Made by a program: the position numbers and the translations under genes. Positions 53,859-63,024 of a stretch of DNA of 64,000 nt are shown here, in pieces. Source of the DNA: Rhodospirillaceae bacterium (GTDB taxonomy: Bacteria > Pseudomonadota > Alphaproteobacteria > TMED109); the NCBI GenBank assembly GCA_902557845.1, contig CACEBX010000003.1:32296-96295 (forward strand). Direction: 5' to 3'. Position 1 is the first letter of the stretch. Each line of letters starts with the position of its first letter. The notes beneath the pieces are model-generated. The model saw nothing but the letters and a program-made list of their open reading frames with translations. It was not told the origin of the DNA and ran no database searches.

Positions 53859-54134
53859 CTACTGCTTGGTATTTAAAGGAAGCAACTTTTTAATTTGTTT
53901 TTTAAATAACTTTATAAAATTATCTTTTTCTTTATTTTTTGCAAGTTGTATTGAGGAAATAAAGTCTTTTTCAATTGCATACTCACTAAGAATTATGTCA
54001 TTAGAATTATTAGACTGAATAATATAATGTAAAATGTTATTTACAAACTTTTTTTCTTTAATACTATATTTTTCTCTTAAAGTACCTTTTCTTATTATAG
54101 TCTCATTTATATGGTATTCCCTTGCCATATTCAC
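53859..54134 (-). CDS. Small basic protein of unknown function
   Basis: 91 residues, mostly helical and charged, with no family recognised. It starts at the ATG at 54134 (or 54128, MAREYHINE). Divergent from the winged-helix regulator, with 57 bases between the preferred starts. A DNA-binding or regulatory partner is possible only by position. Coding potential is supported by even composition but not by a known domain. Confidence 0.5.
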   Translation of the reverse strand: MNMAREYHINETIIRKGTLREKYSIKEKKFVNNILHYIIQSNNSNDIILSEYAIEKDFISSIQLAKNKEKDNFIKLFKKQIKKLLPLNTKQ

Positions 54135-54191
54135 ATTATAATAGACTTTATTTTAATAACAAATAAATATATACTCAAAATGAGATATTTT

Positions 54192-54659
54192 ATGACGATT
54201 AAAAATAAATTAGAAGCAAACTATTCTTTAATTTGGAGAGAATTTTTAGAACTTCAGATACAAAGGTCCTGTGATGCAGTTAAATTATTTGGTAGTGCTA
54301 ATACATACCTAGTTATACAGGTTATTGCTTGGCATAATTTTTTAATTGTAACTAAAAGCTTTAATAAAAAAGATAGGACTTCTTTAGTAAATAAATGGCT
54401 AGATGCTGAAAAAAGTGATAATAAGTATATACTTACTTATACATTGATTTCAGAATTGACGGGGTTGCATTTAGAAACGGTGAGAAGGCATGTAAAAAAG
54501 CTTGAGACGCTTAAATGGGTAAGATATTCTAAAGATACTGGTGTAGAATATTCTGCTAGCGATGAAAATAATAAAGTGCTTGCCGAAGAATTTAATCCTA
54601 AAGAAACAAATTTAGTATTAAATTTTTTAGAATTTATTGATAAGATAAAAGAAAATTAA
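54192..54659 (+). CDS. Winged-helix transcriptional regulator
   Basis: 155 residues from the ATG at 54192 (GAGA lies 6-9 bases upstream); an ATG at 54180 is also possible, while a start at 54111 would overlap the divergent gene. The C-terminal part is a winged helix: TYTLISELTGLHLETVRRHVKKLETLKWVRYSKDTGVEYSA. The N-terminal ~70 residues are helical and may dimerise or bind ligand. It sits 10 bases before an aldehyde dehydrogenase gene, so they probably form one operon and the regulator may control it. Confidence 0.75.
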   Translation: MTIKNKLEANYSLIWREFLELQIQRSCDAVKLFGSANTYLVIQVIAWHNFLIVTKSFNKKDRTSLVNKWLDAEKSDNKYILTYTLISELTGLHLETVRRHVKKLETLKWVRYSKDTGVEYSASDENNKVLAEEFNPKETNLVLNFLEFIDKIKEN

Positions 54660-54669
54660 ATTAAAATAT

Positions 54670-56100
54670 ATGACTAATTATAATAAACTTTATATTAATG
54701 GTGATTGGGTTAATCCTAAAGGTACTGAAAAAATTGCAGTATCAAATCCTGCAGATGAAAAAATTATTTCTGAAATTATTTTTGCTAATAAAGATGATTT
54801 AGACCTAGCTGTTTTATCAGCTAAAAAGGCATTTAATAGTTTCTCTACAATTAACTTAGAAGAAAAAATCGAACTATTTAATAGTATAATTCTTTCATTC
54901 AAAAAAAGATTGAATGACCTTGCTGAAATTATTTCGTTAGAAATGGGTGCTCCAATAACTCTTTCTCAAAAAGCACAAGCTCCATCTGGCCTAGGTCACT
55001 TTATAAATACTTTAAATGTACTTAAAAAATTTGAATTTGAAGAAGTATTTGATACATATATCGTTAGAAAAGAGCCAATAGGTGTTTGTGGTTTGATTAC
55101 TCCATGGAATTGGCCTATAAATCAAATCACTTGTAAGGTAGCTCCTGCTCTGGCAGCTGGGTGTACATTAATTTTAAAGCCTAGCGAAGTAGCTCCTTTG
55201 AGTTCAGTAATATTTGCTGAAATTTTACATGATGCAGGAGTTCCTAAAGGAGTATTTAATTTAATTCAGGGAGATAGTAAAATAGGAACTGAAATGAGTG
55301 AGCATGTGTCAATTGATATGATATCATTTACTGGCTCAACTAGGGCAGGTGTTGCAGTAGCTAAAAACTCAGCTAATACAGTTAAAAGAGTTACGCAAGA
55401 ATTAGGTGGTAAGTCTGCAAACATTATTCTTGAAGATGCTGATTTTGAAAAATCATTAAAAAAAGGGATTTTAAGTTGTATGAGTAATTCTGGGCAATCT
55501 TGTAATGCTCCATCTAGGATGTTAATACCAATTGAAAAAATGGATAAAGCAATAAACCTTGCTAGAGAGATTTCTAAAGTGATAGTTGTAGGAGATCCTA
55601 AAAAAGCTGAAACAACTTTAGGTCCTTTAGTTAACGAAATACAATATAATAAAGTTAAAGATTACATAGAAAAAGGAATAAAAGAGGGAGCCACTCTAGT
55701 TGTTGGCGGAAATGGTATGCCTGATAATGTAGATAAAGGATTTTTCGTAAAGCCAACTATATTTGCTAACGTAAAAAATAATATGACTATAGCAAAGGAA
55801 GAAATATTCGGGCCCGTGTTATCAATAATAGGTTATAAAGATGAAAATGAAGCTATAGATATAGCAAATGACTCTGAATATGGTTTATCAGGTTACATAT
55901 CCAGCTCCAATATGAAAAAAGCGATTTTAATAGCAAATAAAATTAGAACTGGTATGGTTCACATAAATTATGCGCCTGTTGACCAAAAAGCACCATTTGG
56001 TGGCTATAAAAAATCTGGAAATGGAAGAGAATGGGGCGAACATGGAATAAACGATTTTTTAGAGATTAAATCTATAATAGGAATAAATAGTATCCCTTAA
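54670..56100 (+). CDS. Aldehyde dehydrogenase (NAD(P)-dependent), candidate for the box pathway semialdehyde step
   Basis: 476 residues. PWNWPINQITCKVAPALAAGCTLILKPSE (about 140-168), general base Glu in TQELGGKSANIILED (about 241), catalytic Cys in SNSGQSCNAPSRML (about 275-288), and the EEIFGPVLSIIGY and PFGGYKKSGNGREWG blocks. All catalytic residues are present. BoxD-type 3,4-dehydroadipyl-CoA semialdehyde dehydrogenases are longer (about 510), and this reads as a general ALDH, so its role in the adjoining boxBC pathway is inferred only from position. Convergent with boxB, 13 bases apart. Confidence 0.85.
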   Translation: MTNYNKLYINGDWVNPKGTEKIAVSNPADEKIISEIIFANKDDLDLAVLSAKKAFNSFSTINLEEKIELFNSIILSFKKRLNDLAEIISLEMGAPITLSQKAQAPSGLGHFINTLNVLKKFEFEEVFDTYIVRKEPIGVCGLITPWNWPINQITCKVAPALAAGCTLILKPSEVAPLSSVIFAEILHDAGVPKGVFNLIQGDSKIGTEMSEHVSIDMISFTGSTRAGVAVAKNSANTVKRVTQELGGKSANIILEDADFEKSLKKGILSCMSNSGQSCNAPSRMLIPIEKMDKAINLAREISKVIVVGDPKKAETTLGPLVNEIQYNKVKDYIEKGIKEGATLVVGGNGMPDNVDKGFFVKPTIFANVKNNMTIAKEEIFGPVLSIIGYKDENEAIDIANDSEYGLSGYISSSNMKKAILIANKIRTGMVHINYAPVDQKAPFGGYKKSGNGREWGEHGINDFLEIKSIIGINSIP

Positions 56101-56113
56101 GCTATTGTAATAC

Positions 56114-57541
56114 TTAATTTAAATCAACATAATCAAATTCAATATCTTGATTATTAATACCTCTTTTAGGTTTTGTTATCCAACTTGCAGTCTTACTTGG
56201 ATCGAGCTCTTGTATCATAAGGCTATTAATAAATTTTTTGTCATTATCTGAAGGCAACCAAGATGAAATTAATTTATTATAATACTCAGTTTTTAAAAAA
56301 TTACCATTAATATCAAATGGTAAGTTAGCCCAAATTCCAATGTTTCTTCTAAACTTTGTTGACGGTAGACTTAAGCTATACTCTTCATAGCCATATTTTT
56401 TTATTAAACGGTTCCATCTTTTTATCCCAATATTGCAATCATCAACATAAGCTCGCCTAGTTATTTCATTCATAGCATTTCTCATTGGAACTTTATCTTT
56501 AAATACTTTTCCGTCCACATAATTTTCAATTTCATAAAATGTATCTTTTTCAATATGATTGTCATACCTAAATTCATCAGGTCTTCCTTTTAACCCATTC
56601 GCAAATGCTGTTGCAGCATTCGTAGAAATTTCTGATCCAAAAAGGTCTAAAGAAGACGAAAACCAAAAATTAATATATTTTTGAATAGTAATCAAATCTA
56701 TAGCTCCTGCACTTCTAATAGTTTCAGGTGAGTCAGAATTTAATTTTTTCATTAATTCTAACGTTCTTTCTATCATTCTTGTGATTCCAGACTCACCAAC
56801 TTGCATATGATGTGCTTCTTCAGTTAGCATAAACTGACATGTCCTTGCAAGTGGGTCAAAGCTGCTTTCTGCCAATGACTTTAGCTGATATTTTCCATCT
56901 CTATCTGTAAAGTAAGTGAACATAAAAAAACTTACCCAATCAGAAATTGGTTCATTGAATGTACCTAAAATTCTTGGGTTATCTTGGTCTCCAGAGTTTC
57001 TTTCAAGCAAAGACTCAGCTTCTTCTCTTCCATCTCTTCCAAAGTATGCATGTAATAAATATACCATGGCCCAAAGATGTCTTCCCTCTTCAACATTTAC
57101 TTGAAATAAATTTCTAAGATCATATATAGAAGGGCAGGTTTTACCAAGCATTCTTTGCTGTTCTACAGATGCAGGCTCAGTATCTCCTTGTGTAACTATG
57201 AGTCTTCTTAAAACTGACCTATAGTCTCCAGGAACTTGTTGCCATACAGGTTTACCGATACTATCTCCAAAATGTATCTTTTTATCATTAGCTTGGTCTG
57301 CTAAAAAAATACCCCATCTGTACTCAGGCATTTTTACTTTTCCATAAGAAGCCCAGCCTGCAGCATCAACTGATATTGCTGTTCTTAAATAAACGTCATA
57401 AGATTGAAAACCTTCTGGGCCCATATCTTTCCACCAAGACTTAAATTTTGGTTGCCAATGCTCTAGGGCTCTCTGTAAAGACAAGTCATTACTTAAATCG
57501 ATGTTGTTGGGAATTCTTTCTTGATAGTTTAGTTTGCTCAT
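56114..57541 (-). CDS. boxB: Benzoyl-CoA 2,3-epoxidase oxygenase component (BoxB)
   Basis: 475 residues, typical length. Di-iron oxygenase that epoxidises benzoyl-CoA. Metal-ligand helices: NVEEGRHLWAMVYLLHAYF (about 149-167, EExxH) and LTEEAHHMQVGESG (about 239-252, EExxH). Opening NNIDLSNDLSLQRALEHWQPKFKSWWKDMGP and YRWGIFL, FMFTYFTDRDGKYQL are BoxB-specific. Its ATG is 3 bases after boxC, in the same unit. The reductase partner BoxA (FAD and Fe-S) is not in the window; a flavodoxin gene lies in the divergent part of the cluster. Confidence 0.95.
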   Translation of the reverse strand: MSKLNYQERIPNNIDLSNDLSLQRALEHWQPKFKSWWKDMGPEGFQSYDVYLRTAISVDAAGWASYGKVKMPEYRWGIFLADQANDKKIHFGDSIGKPVWQQVPGDYRSVLRRLIVTQGDTEPASVEQQRMLGKTCPSIYDLRNLFQVNVEEGRHLWAMVYLLHAYFGRDGREEAESLLERNSGDQDNPRILGTFNEPISDWVSFFMFTYFTDRDGKYQLKSLAESSFDPLARTCQFMLTEEAHHMQVGESGITRMIERTLELMKKLNSDSPETIRSAGAIDLITIQKYINFWFSSSLDLFGSEISTNAATAFANGLKGRPDEFRYDNHIEKDTFYEIENYVDGKVFKDKVPMRNAMNEITRRAYVDDCNIGIKRWNRLIKKYGYEEYSLSLPSTKFRRNIGIWANLPFDINGNFLKTEYYNKLISSWLPSDNDKKFINSLMIQELDPSKTASWITKPKRGINNQDIEFDYVDLN

Positions 57542-57544
57542 TAA

Positions 57545-59194
57545 TTATATCCTTTTGTTATCAAATTTTGCTTTGCTTCCAGTGCCAAACAGCTTTAAGG
57601 CTCCATTATCGCTTGAGGCATTGGGCCTATTAAAAATCCAATTCTGCCAAGCTGAAAGCCTGCCAAAAATTTTAGTTTCGCAAGATTCTTTGCCAGGAAA
57701 CCTTAAGTTTGCTTCTAACCCAGTTAATGCATCAGGCGAAAACGAGGAACGTTCTTCTATACTAAGTCTTATCTCTTCACTCCAGTCTAAATCATCTGGA
57801 ATTACTGTTATAAGCCCATATTTGTAAGCCTCTTCAGCATTAAGAAGCTTTCCAGATAAGTCTTTTAAATTTTTTAACTTTGCTTGGTCATTATTAAATC
57901 TTGTCTGTAATCTTGTTTGACCATTTACCATCTCAAGCATTTCAAAGTTTAATTTACACAAATTTATATAAGGACCATCTTTATTTTCATTTAATAGAGC
58001 GTTATTTATCATATAGCTTCTATCAGCACAAAAAAGAAACTCAGATAAAAAGCCAGCAAAACAACTATTATTATCAACTATTGTAAAAATAGTTTTCGAA
58101 GAAATATCTAGCCTTGAAAATGTTCTTCTCATAAAACCTAATATTTCATTAATGAACCAGTTTTCTTGACTTTCTGCAAGCTTATTTGAAATATCTTGTA
58201 TAGGTGAGATTAATCCTTTAGAACGAATAGTAATAACGCCGATCTCCAGCTCATTTGTTCTTAGCATTAGTATTAAATCGTCTAACTCTCTAACAAACTT
58301 CAATGTCCAAAAATCTGAACCTTTTTCAATTATATCATTTACGTTAACTATATCGCTTTCTTCTGGACCTTTTATATTTATTTCTGCTGTTCTATTATTT
58401 CTATTAAAATTACATGAAATAGTTTCATAGACGATGCTTTCTTCAGAAATTTTTCTTATTAAACTATTTAATTTTATTCCTTTTGTTCCATTTCGATATT
58501 TTACAGTTTTACTTATTTCAGTAACCCTTTCATTTATCAGATCACTAAATTTAGATGGTGGAGCTATATAATCAACCAAATTCCATTCAAGGGCTTTTTT
58601 CCCCCTAACGCCATCAGGATTAGTGCAAAAAATATCAGCTATATCTCTTCTTACATTTCTTTTATCAGTTAACCTTGTTAAACCACCTGTGCCAGGTAGA
58701 ACTCCCAATAAGGGAACTTCCGGTAGGCTTACAGTACTTGATCTGTCATCTATTAAAAGTATTTCGTCACATGCTAAAGCAACTTCATAACCTCCACCTG
58801 CACATATTCCATTTATAGCTGCAATAAACTTCACAGAACCTGAATGACTTGAGTCTTCAAATCCATTTCTAGTTTCATTAGTAAATTTACAAAAATTTAC
58901 TTTCCAAGAATGTTCTGACATTCCTAGCATATAAATATTTGCACCTGCAGAAAAATTCTTTTCTTGGTTAGAAGTAATCACAACAACTTTTACCTCAGGA
59001 TATTCAAATCTTATTCTTTGAACTATATCATTTAATTCTATATCCACACCAAGATCGTAAGAATTAAGTTTTAGTTCATAACCGGGTCTTATTCCTTCTT
59101 TTTCTGATACATCTAAAAGTACAGTAGCTCTATTATTTTTAATATCAAGCTTCCAATGCTTGTAACTTTGAGGATCTCTGTCAAATGTAATCAA
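57545..59194 (-). CDS. boxC: Benzoyl-CoA-dihydrodiol lyase (BoxC)
   Basis: 549 residues, close to the usual 550-560. It opens the 2,3-epoxide (benzoyl-CoA-dihydrodiol) ring to a semialdehyde and formate. Crotonase-fold domains: SAGANIYMLGMSEHSWKVNFCKFTNETRNGFEDSSH (about 82-117), FIAAINGICAGGGYEVALACDEILLIDD (about 123-150) and LPEVPLLGVLPGTGGLTRLTDKR. The start is TTG at 59194, with GGAG about 7 bases upstream. A BoxR-type palindrome (59213-59230) lies 20 bases before this start. First gene of the boxCB unit. Confidence 0.95.
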   Translation of the reverse strand: MITFDRDPQSYKHWKLDIKNNRATVLLDVSEKEGIRPGYELKLNSYDLGVDIELNDIVQRIRFEYPEVKVVVITSNQEKNFSAGANIYMLGMSEHSWKVNFCKFTNETRNGFEDSSHSGSVKFIAAINGICAGGGYEVALACDEILLIDDRSSTVSLPEVPLLGVLPGTGGLTRLTDKRNVRRDIADIFCTNPDGVRGKKALEWNLVDYIAPPSKFSDLINERVTEISKTVKYRNGTKGIKLNSLIRKISEESIVYETISCNFNRNNRTAEINIKGPEESDIVNVNDIIEKGSDFWTLKFVRELDDLILMLRTNELEIGVITIRSKGLISPIQDISNKLAESQENWFINEILGFMRRTFSRLDISSKTIFTIVDNNSCFAGFLSEFLFCADRSYMINNALLNENKDGPYINLCKLNFEMLEMVNGQTRLQTRFNNDQAKLKNLKDLSGKLLNAEEAYKYGLITVIPDDLDWSEEIRLSIEERSSFSPDALTGLEANLRFPGKESCETKIFGRLSAWQNWIFNRPNASSDNGALKLFGTGSKAKFDNKRI

Positions 59195-59212
59195 ATTAAA
59201 TACTCCTTCATA

Positions 59213-59230
59213 TATGCATTATAATACATA
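59213..59230. promoter_or_regulatory. Putative BoxR operator in front of boxC
   Basis: TATGCATTATAATACATA: TGCA, six bases, TACA, one mismatch away from the perfect palindrome at 60171-60188. It sits between the boxR stop and the boxC start, 19 bases from the latter. TGCA-based palindromic operators are known for the BzdR/BoxR group. Confidence 0.7.
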
Positions 59231-59249
59231 AAATAACTTAAGAAAAGTA

Positions 59250-60161
59250 TTAATTTGTAATTATATTTTTAAGGTCTTTATAGGAGTCATTTTTATTTTT
59301 ATTTTCAGTATTAACTATAGCATCTGCTTGAAGATATAAGTTTTTTCTTTCTTTTAGTATGTTATTTAAATCATCCATAGCTTTAGGGTTAGAACCCATT
59401 GGTCTTAAGTCTCCTTGTTTAATAACTCTATTCATGTGTTCTTTAGGCTTTGCCTTTATCCAAATAGTATAAAAGTTTTCTAAAACAAAATTATATGTTT
59501 CTTTTTCTGATACTATACTACCGCCTGTTAAAACTATTAATTTTTTATTTTTTTTTAATAATTTATTAATAACTTGAAACTCTAATCTTCTATACATGCC
59601 TTGCCCACCAAGTTCGATTATCTCACTTATTTTCATACCTCCTGCCTTTTCAATTTCACTTGATATTTCATATAAGGGGACTTTAAAATCTTTGCTGTAC
59701 ATAGTTCCCAGAGTAGTTTTTCCAGCTCCTCTTAAGCCTATAAGTGCTAGTTTGTTTTTATTGATCTTTTTAGGTTTTTTTTTATCAAAGTTATCTAATA
59801 AATTTAAGACCTCTTTTAGTTGATTGTTGTTATAATTATCTATCTTGCTTTTTATCAAATCAACTTTTGTATTGTTTTTTTTGCTAAACAGCAGATCTTT
59901 TAATGTTAGATTTAATGCATAGGCTATATTTTTTAGTATTGTTATAGTTGGATTTCCTCTACCACTTTCTAGTTCTGCAAGATAACGAATTGATATACTA
60001 GATTTTATAGCAAGAGTTTGTCTGCTAATACCTCTTTGAACTCTAAATCTTTTAATAATAAACCCTAGATTTAATAAATCTACTTTTTCACTCTCAATTT
60101 TCACAGTAGAATTTAGGGAATAATCTTTACTATGAACCTTTATCATATTTATTTGTTCCAT
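59250..60161 (-). CDS. boxR: BoxR-type regulator (HTH plus shikimate-kinase-like domain)
   Basis: 303 residues. N-terminal XRE-type helix-turn-helix: LGFIIKRFRVQRGISRQTLAIKSSISIRYLAELESGRGNPTITILKNIAYALN (about 31-82). After a linker, a shikimate kinase-like domain: IGLRGAGKTTLGTMYS (P-loop, about 146-161), GGQGMYRRLEFQVI, VLTGGSIVSEKETY and GDLRPMG. This fusion is diagnostic for BoxR/BzdR, where benzoyl-CoA is the ligand of the kinase-like part and binding of DNA is relieved. It is transcribed with boxCB and is divergent from the flavodoxin gene, with a palindromic operator in between. Confidence 0.93.
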   Translation of the reverse strand: MEQINMIKVHSKDYSLNSTVKIESEKVDLLNLGFIIKRFRVQRGISRQTLAIKSSISIRYLAELESGRGNPTITILKNIAYALNLTLKDLLFSKKNNTKVDLIKSKIDNYNNNQLKEVLNLLDNFDKKKPKKINKNKLALIGLRGAGKTTLGTMYSKDFKVPLYEISSEIEKAGGMKISEIIELGGQGMYRRLEFQVINKLLKKNKKLIVLTGGSIVSEKETYNFVLENFYTIWIKAKPKEHMNRVIKQGDLRPMGSNPKAMDDLNNILKERKNLYLQADAIVNTENKNKNDSYKDLKNIITN

Positions 60162-60170
60162 TTATTGATT

Positions 60171-60188
60171 TATGCATTATAATGCATA
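60171..60188. promoter_or_regulatory. Putative BoxR operator between boxR and the flavodoxin gene
   Basis: TATGCATTATAATGCATA is a perfect 18-base palindrome with the TGCA-N6-TGCA layout. It lies 10 bases before the boxR start on one side and 37 before the flavodoxin start on the other, so one site can control both divergent units. It shares 17 of 18 bases with the site at 59213. Confidence 0.75.
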
Positions 60189-60224
60189 TAATTATTATTT
60201 ACAATTTTTAAAATATATTATTTT

Positions 60225-60704
60225 ATGACTAAAAATTTGAATATATATGTAGCTACTATGACTGGCACTGCTCTAATGGTGGCAGATGAAATAGAAGAGT
60301 TTTGCAAAAATAATGATTTAAATACTAAAATCCATGAAATGGATGTTCTTGAACCTGAAAGTCTTTTAAATGTTAAAAGTCCAATAATAATAATTTCTTC
60401 TACATATGGGCAAGGCGATGTTCCTGATGGAAGTAAAAACTTTTATAATAATCTAAAGTCAAGTAATATAAAATTAGAGCATATTAAATATGCTGTTTTT
60501 GGTTTAGGTGACATGACTTATAGAGATACTTTTGCTTATGGAGGTAAAAAATTTGATCATTTATTTACAGAATTAAATGCTAATAGAATAGGGGAACCAT
60601 ATTATCATGATGCATCTGATGGTTCTCTACCTGAGGAAGAGGCAGTAAATTGGTTTAGAGACAAAATATTTAGATTTTTATATGCAGATAATGAAGTCAA
60701 ATAA
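60225..60704 (+). CDS. Flavodoxin (MioC-like FMN protein) of the box cluster
   Basis: 159 residues. FMN phosphate loop ATMTGTALMVADEIEEF (about 10-26, T-x-T-G-T-A form), STYGQGDVPDGSKNFYNNL (about 64-82) and VFGLGDMTYRDTFAYGGKKFDHLFTELNANRIGEP (about 97-131) match MioC/sulfite-reductase-type flavodoxin domains. It is a soluble one- or two-electron carrier. First gene of the unit flavodoxin/benzoate-CoA ligase/hydrolase/TRAP protein and behind a shared BoxR-type operator, so it could feed electrons to BoxB in place of, or alongside, BoxA. That role is inference. Confidence 0.85.
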   Translation: MTKNLNIYVATMTGTALMVADEIEEFCKNNDLNTKIHEMDVLEPESLLNVKSPIIIISSTYGQGDVPDGSKNFYNNLKSSNIKLEHIKYAVFGLGDMTYRDTFAYGGKKFDHLFTELNANRIGEPYYHDASDGSLPEEEAVNWFRDKIFRFLYADNEVK

Positions 60705-62241
60705 AAATATTGAATTTAATGCAGCATTTGATTTAATTCACGAAAACTCTGTTAAAAGACCAGAAAAAATAGCATTTATAGACGATGATAATGTTATTAG
60801 CTATTTAGAACTTAGTAATAAAGTAAAAAGTTTTGCTCAAAGTTTATATCAAACTGGGCTAAAAAAAAATGATAGAGTAATTATTTGTATGGATGACTGT
60901 ATCAATTTTCCTATTGTCTTTCTAGGTTCAATATGGGCAGGAATAGTGCCAATATGTGTAAATACAATGCTTCAAAAAAATGATTTAAAATATATGATTG
61001 AAGATTCTGAAGCTAACGCTATTTTTTGCTCAAACGAACTATGTAATAAATTTCAAGAAATAAAAGATACAAGTAAAAAAGAAATTTTAATTTTTTCAGA
61101 TAATAATTTATCTTCTACTGCTAAAGAATTTAATAATAATTTAAGCGCTATGATAAATTCTAAAGCTTTAAAAACTTTACCAGAGAAAACATATGAGAAC
61201 ACTGAGTGCTTTTGGTTGTATTCATCTGGATCAACTGGTAGACCTAAAGGTACTATACACTTGCATAAAAGCTTAAAAAACACAGCAGTGTTATACGCTA
61301 AAAGCATCCTAAAAATACAACAGGAAGATGTTTTTTTTTCAGCAGCAAAGCTTTTCTTTGCTTATGGCTTAGGAAATGCCTTAACTTTTCCAATGAGTGT
61401 TGGTGGTACAAGTATATTATCAAAACAAAGACCTACAGTAGAAATAGTTATTAGAAAAATAATTAACAATAAAGTTACTATATTTTTTGGTGTGCCTACA
61501 TTGTATGCAGTACTTCTAAATTCAAATTTAGATCCCGCTAATTTTAAATCACTTAGGTTAGCAGTTTCAGCTGGAGAAGCCCTGCCAGAAAGTCTTTGTA
61601 AAAAATGGATTAATTTAACGGGAACTGAAGTCTTAGATGGTATAGGTTCAACTGAAATGTTGCATATTTTTATTTCAAATTCTATTAACAATATAACTCC
61701 CGGTTCCTCAGGAAAACCAGTACCGGGATACGAAGTTAGATTAATAAAAGATGATAATACTGAAGCAGAGGTAGATGAAATAGGTGAGTTAGAAGTTAAA
61801 GGACCAACTTCGGCCAAAGCTTATTGGAATAAGCCAGAAAAAACTAGTGCAACTTTTTTTGGTGAATGGACAAAAACAGGAGATAAATATATTAAAAATT
61901 CTAAAGGAATTTTTAAATACTGTGGACGTACTGATGATATGATGAAGGTTTCTGGTCAATACGTATCTCCATTTGAAATTGAAGCTGCTTTACAAAGTCA
62001 TCCTCTAGTATTGGAAGCAGCAGTGGTTGGAAAGTTAAATCAAGACAACTTATTAAAACCTAAAGCTTATATAGTTTTAAATACGGATAATAATAATAAA
62101 ATAAATCAAATAGAAACAGAATTAACTAATTATATTAAAAATAAATTAACACCATTTAAATATCCAAGGTGGTATGAATTTTTAGACTCATTGCCTAAAA
62201 CTGCTACTGGAAAAATTCAAAGATATAAGCTTCGAGATTAA
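60682..62241 (+). CDS. Benzoate-CoA ligase
   Basis: 519 residues; activates benzoate (or a close aromatic acid) with ATP and CoA. AMP-binding P-loop YSSGSTGRPKGTIHLHKSL (about 174-192), FFSAAKLFFAYGLGNALTFPMSVGGTSIL (about 213-241), FGVPTLYAVLL, SAGEALPESLCKKW and DGIGSTEMLHIF (about 314-325) are characteristic for the benzoate/4-hydroxybenzoate ligase branch; the C-terminal Lys is in LPKTATGKIQRYKLRD. ATG at 60682 overlaps the flavodoxin gene by 23 bases (60691 is an alternative start). Starts the pathway consumed by BoxB/BoxC. Confidence 0.92.
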   Translation: MQIMKSNKNIEFNAAFDLIHENSVKRPEKIAFIDDDNVISYLELSNKVKSFAQSLYQTGLKKNDRVIICMDDCINFPIVFLGSIWAGIVPICVNTMLQKNDLKYMIEDSEANAIFCSNELCNKFQEIKDTSKKEILIFSDNNLSSTAKEFNNNLSAMINSKALKTLPEKTYENTECFWLYSSGSTGRPKGTIHLHKSLKNTAVLYAKSILKIQQEDVFFSAAKLFFAYGLGNALTFPMSVGGTSILSKQRPTVEIVIRKIINNKVTIFFGVPTLYAVLLNSNLDPANFKSLRLAVSAGEALPESLCKKWINLTGTEVLDGIGSTEMLHIFISNSINNITPGSSGKPVPGYEVRLIKDDNTEAEVDEIGELEVKGPTSAKAYWNKPEKTSATFFGEWTKTGDKYIKNSKGIFKYCGRTDDMMKVSGQYVSPFEIEAALQSHPLVLEAAVVGKLNQDNLLKPKAYIVLNTDNNNKINQIETELTNYIKNKLTPFKYPRWYEFLDSLPKTATGKIQRYKLRD

Positions 62242-63023
62242 TGAAGATAAAAAACGACTTCCTTAAAATCGGTAATGAAAAGATTGCAATTAAACTTTTG
62301 AATCATTCTAAAAGTGTAAAAGCAGAAAATACTGTAGTATTACTACATGAAGGTTTAGGTAGTATAGAAATGTGGAAAGATTGGCCAACAAAGCTGGCTC
62401 TTAAAACTAAGATGAATTTAGTTTTATATTCAAGAATAGGTATGGGAAAATCTTCTGAAGAAAAAATAAAGAAAGAACCTAATTTTCTTGAAAATGAGGC
62501 ACTGTATTACTTGCCTAAAGTAATAAATGATTACTGTAATATTTCGCCTATTTTATTGGGTCATTCAGATGGTGCATCTATTGCATTAATTTATGCAGGT
62601 AATAAGCTTCCTTGTAAGGGGTTGATACTAGAAGCTCCTCATGTATTTATAGAAAAAATAACAATAAATGAAATTAAAAAAATTAAAAAAATATGGAAAA
62701 TCAATAACTTAAAAGAAAAGTTTAGCAAATACCACAACGATCCTGAAAAAACTTTTGAATCATGGTGTGAAGTTTGGCTATCAGAAGGTTTTTCTAAATG
62801 GAATATAATTAATCTACTTGGAAATATTACATGCCCATTATTAGTTATTCAGGGAGCAAACGATCAATACGGAACTTTAAAGCAAATAGATTTAATTGAA
62901 AAAAATTCAAGCTCTTTAGTTAAAAAAGTTATTATAGATAATTGCAAACACTCTCCACATCTAGAAAAACCAAAACTAGTAGTTGATTATATAGAAAAAT
63001 TTATTCAATATAATTTAAATTAA
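62241..63023 (+). CDS. Alpha/beta hydrolase of the box cluster
   Basis: 260 residues. VVLLHEGLGSIEMWKDWPTKLA (HGxG-like, about 32-53), nucleophile Ser in LLGHSDGASIALIYAG (about 106-121), Asp in IQGANDQYGTL (about 214) and His in NCKHSPHLEKP (about 241). Hydrolases of this kind are regular members of aerobic benzoyl-CoA clusters; they may cleave a misformed CoA thioester or an ester/lactone by-product, but the substrate is not proven. Starts within the ligase stop (TAATG overlap), so translation is coupled. Confidence 0.88.
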   Translation: MKIKNDFLKIGNEKIAIKLLNHSKSVKAENTVVLLHEGLGSIEMWKDWPTKLALKTKMNLVLYSRIGMGKSSEEKIKKEPNFLENEALYYLPKVINDYCNISPILLGHSDGASIALIYAGNKLPCKGLILEAPHVFIEKITINEIKKIKKIWKINNLKEKFSKYHNDPEKTFESWCEVWLSEGFSKWNIINLLGNITCPLLVIQGANDQYGTLKQIDLIEKNSSSLVKKVIIDNCKHSPHLEKPKLVVDYIEKFIQYNLN

Positions 63024-63024
63024 A

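Noticed and set aside
61362..61817. 151-codon minus-strand frame inside the benzoate-CoA ligase gene
   Set aside because: Antisense shadow; the ligase motifs on the plus strand explain the region.
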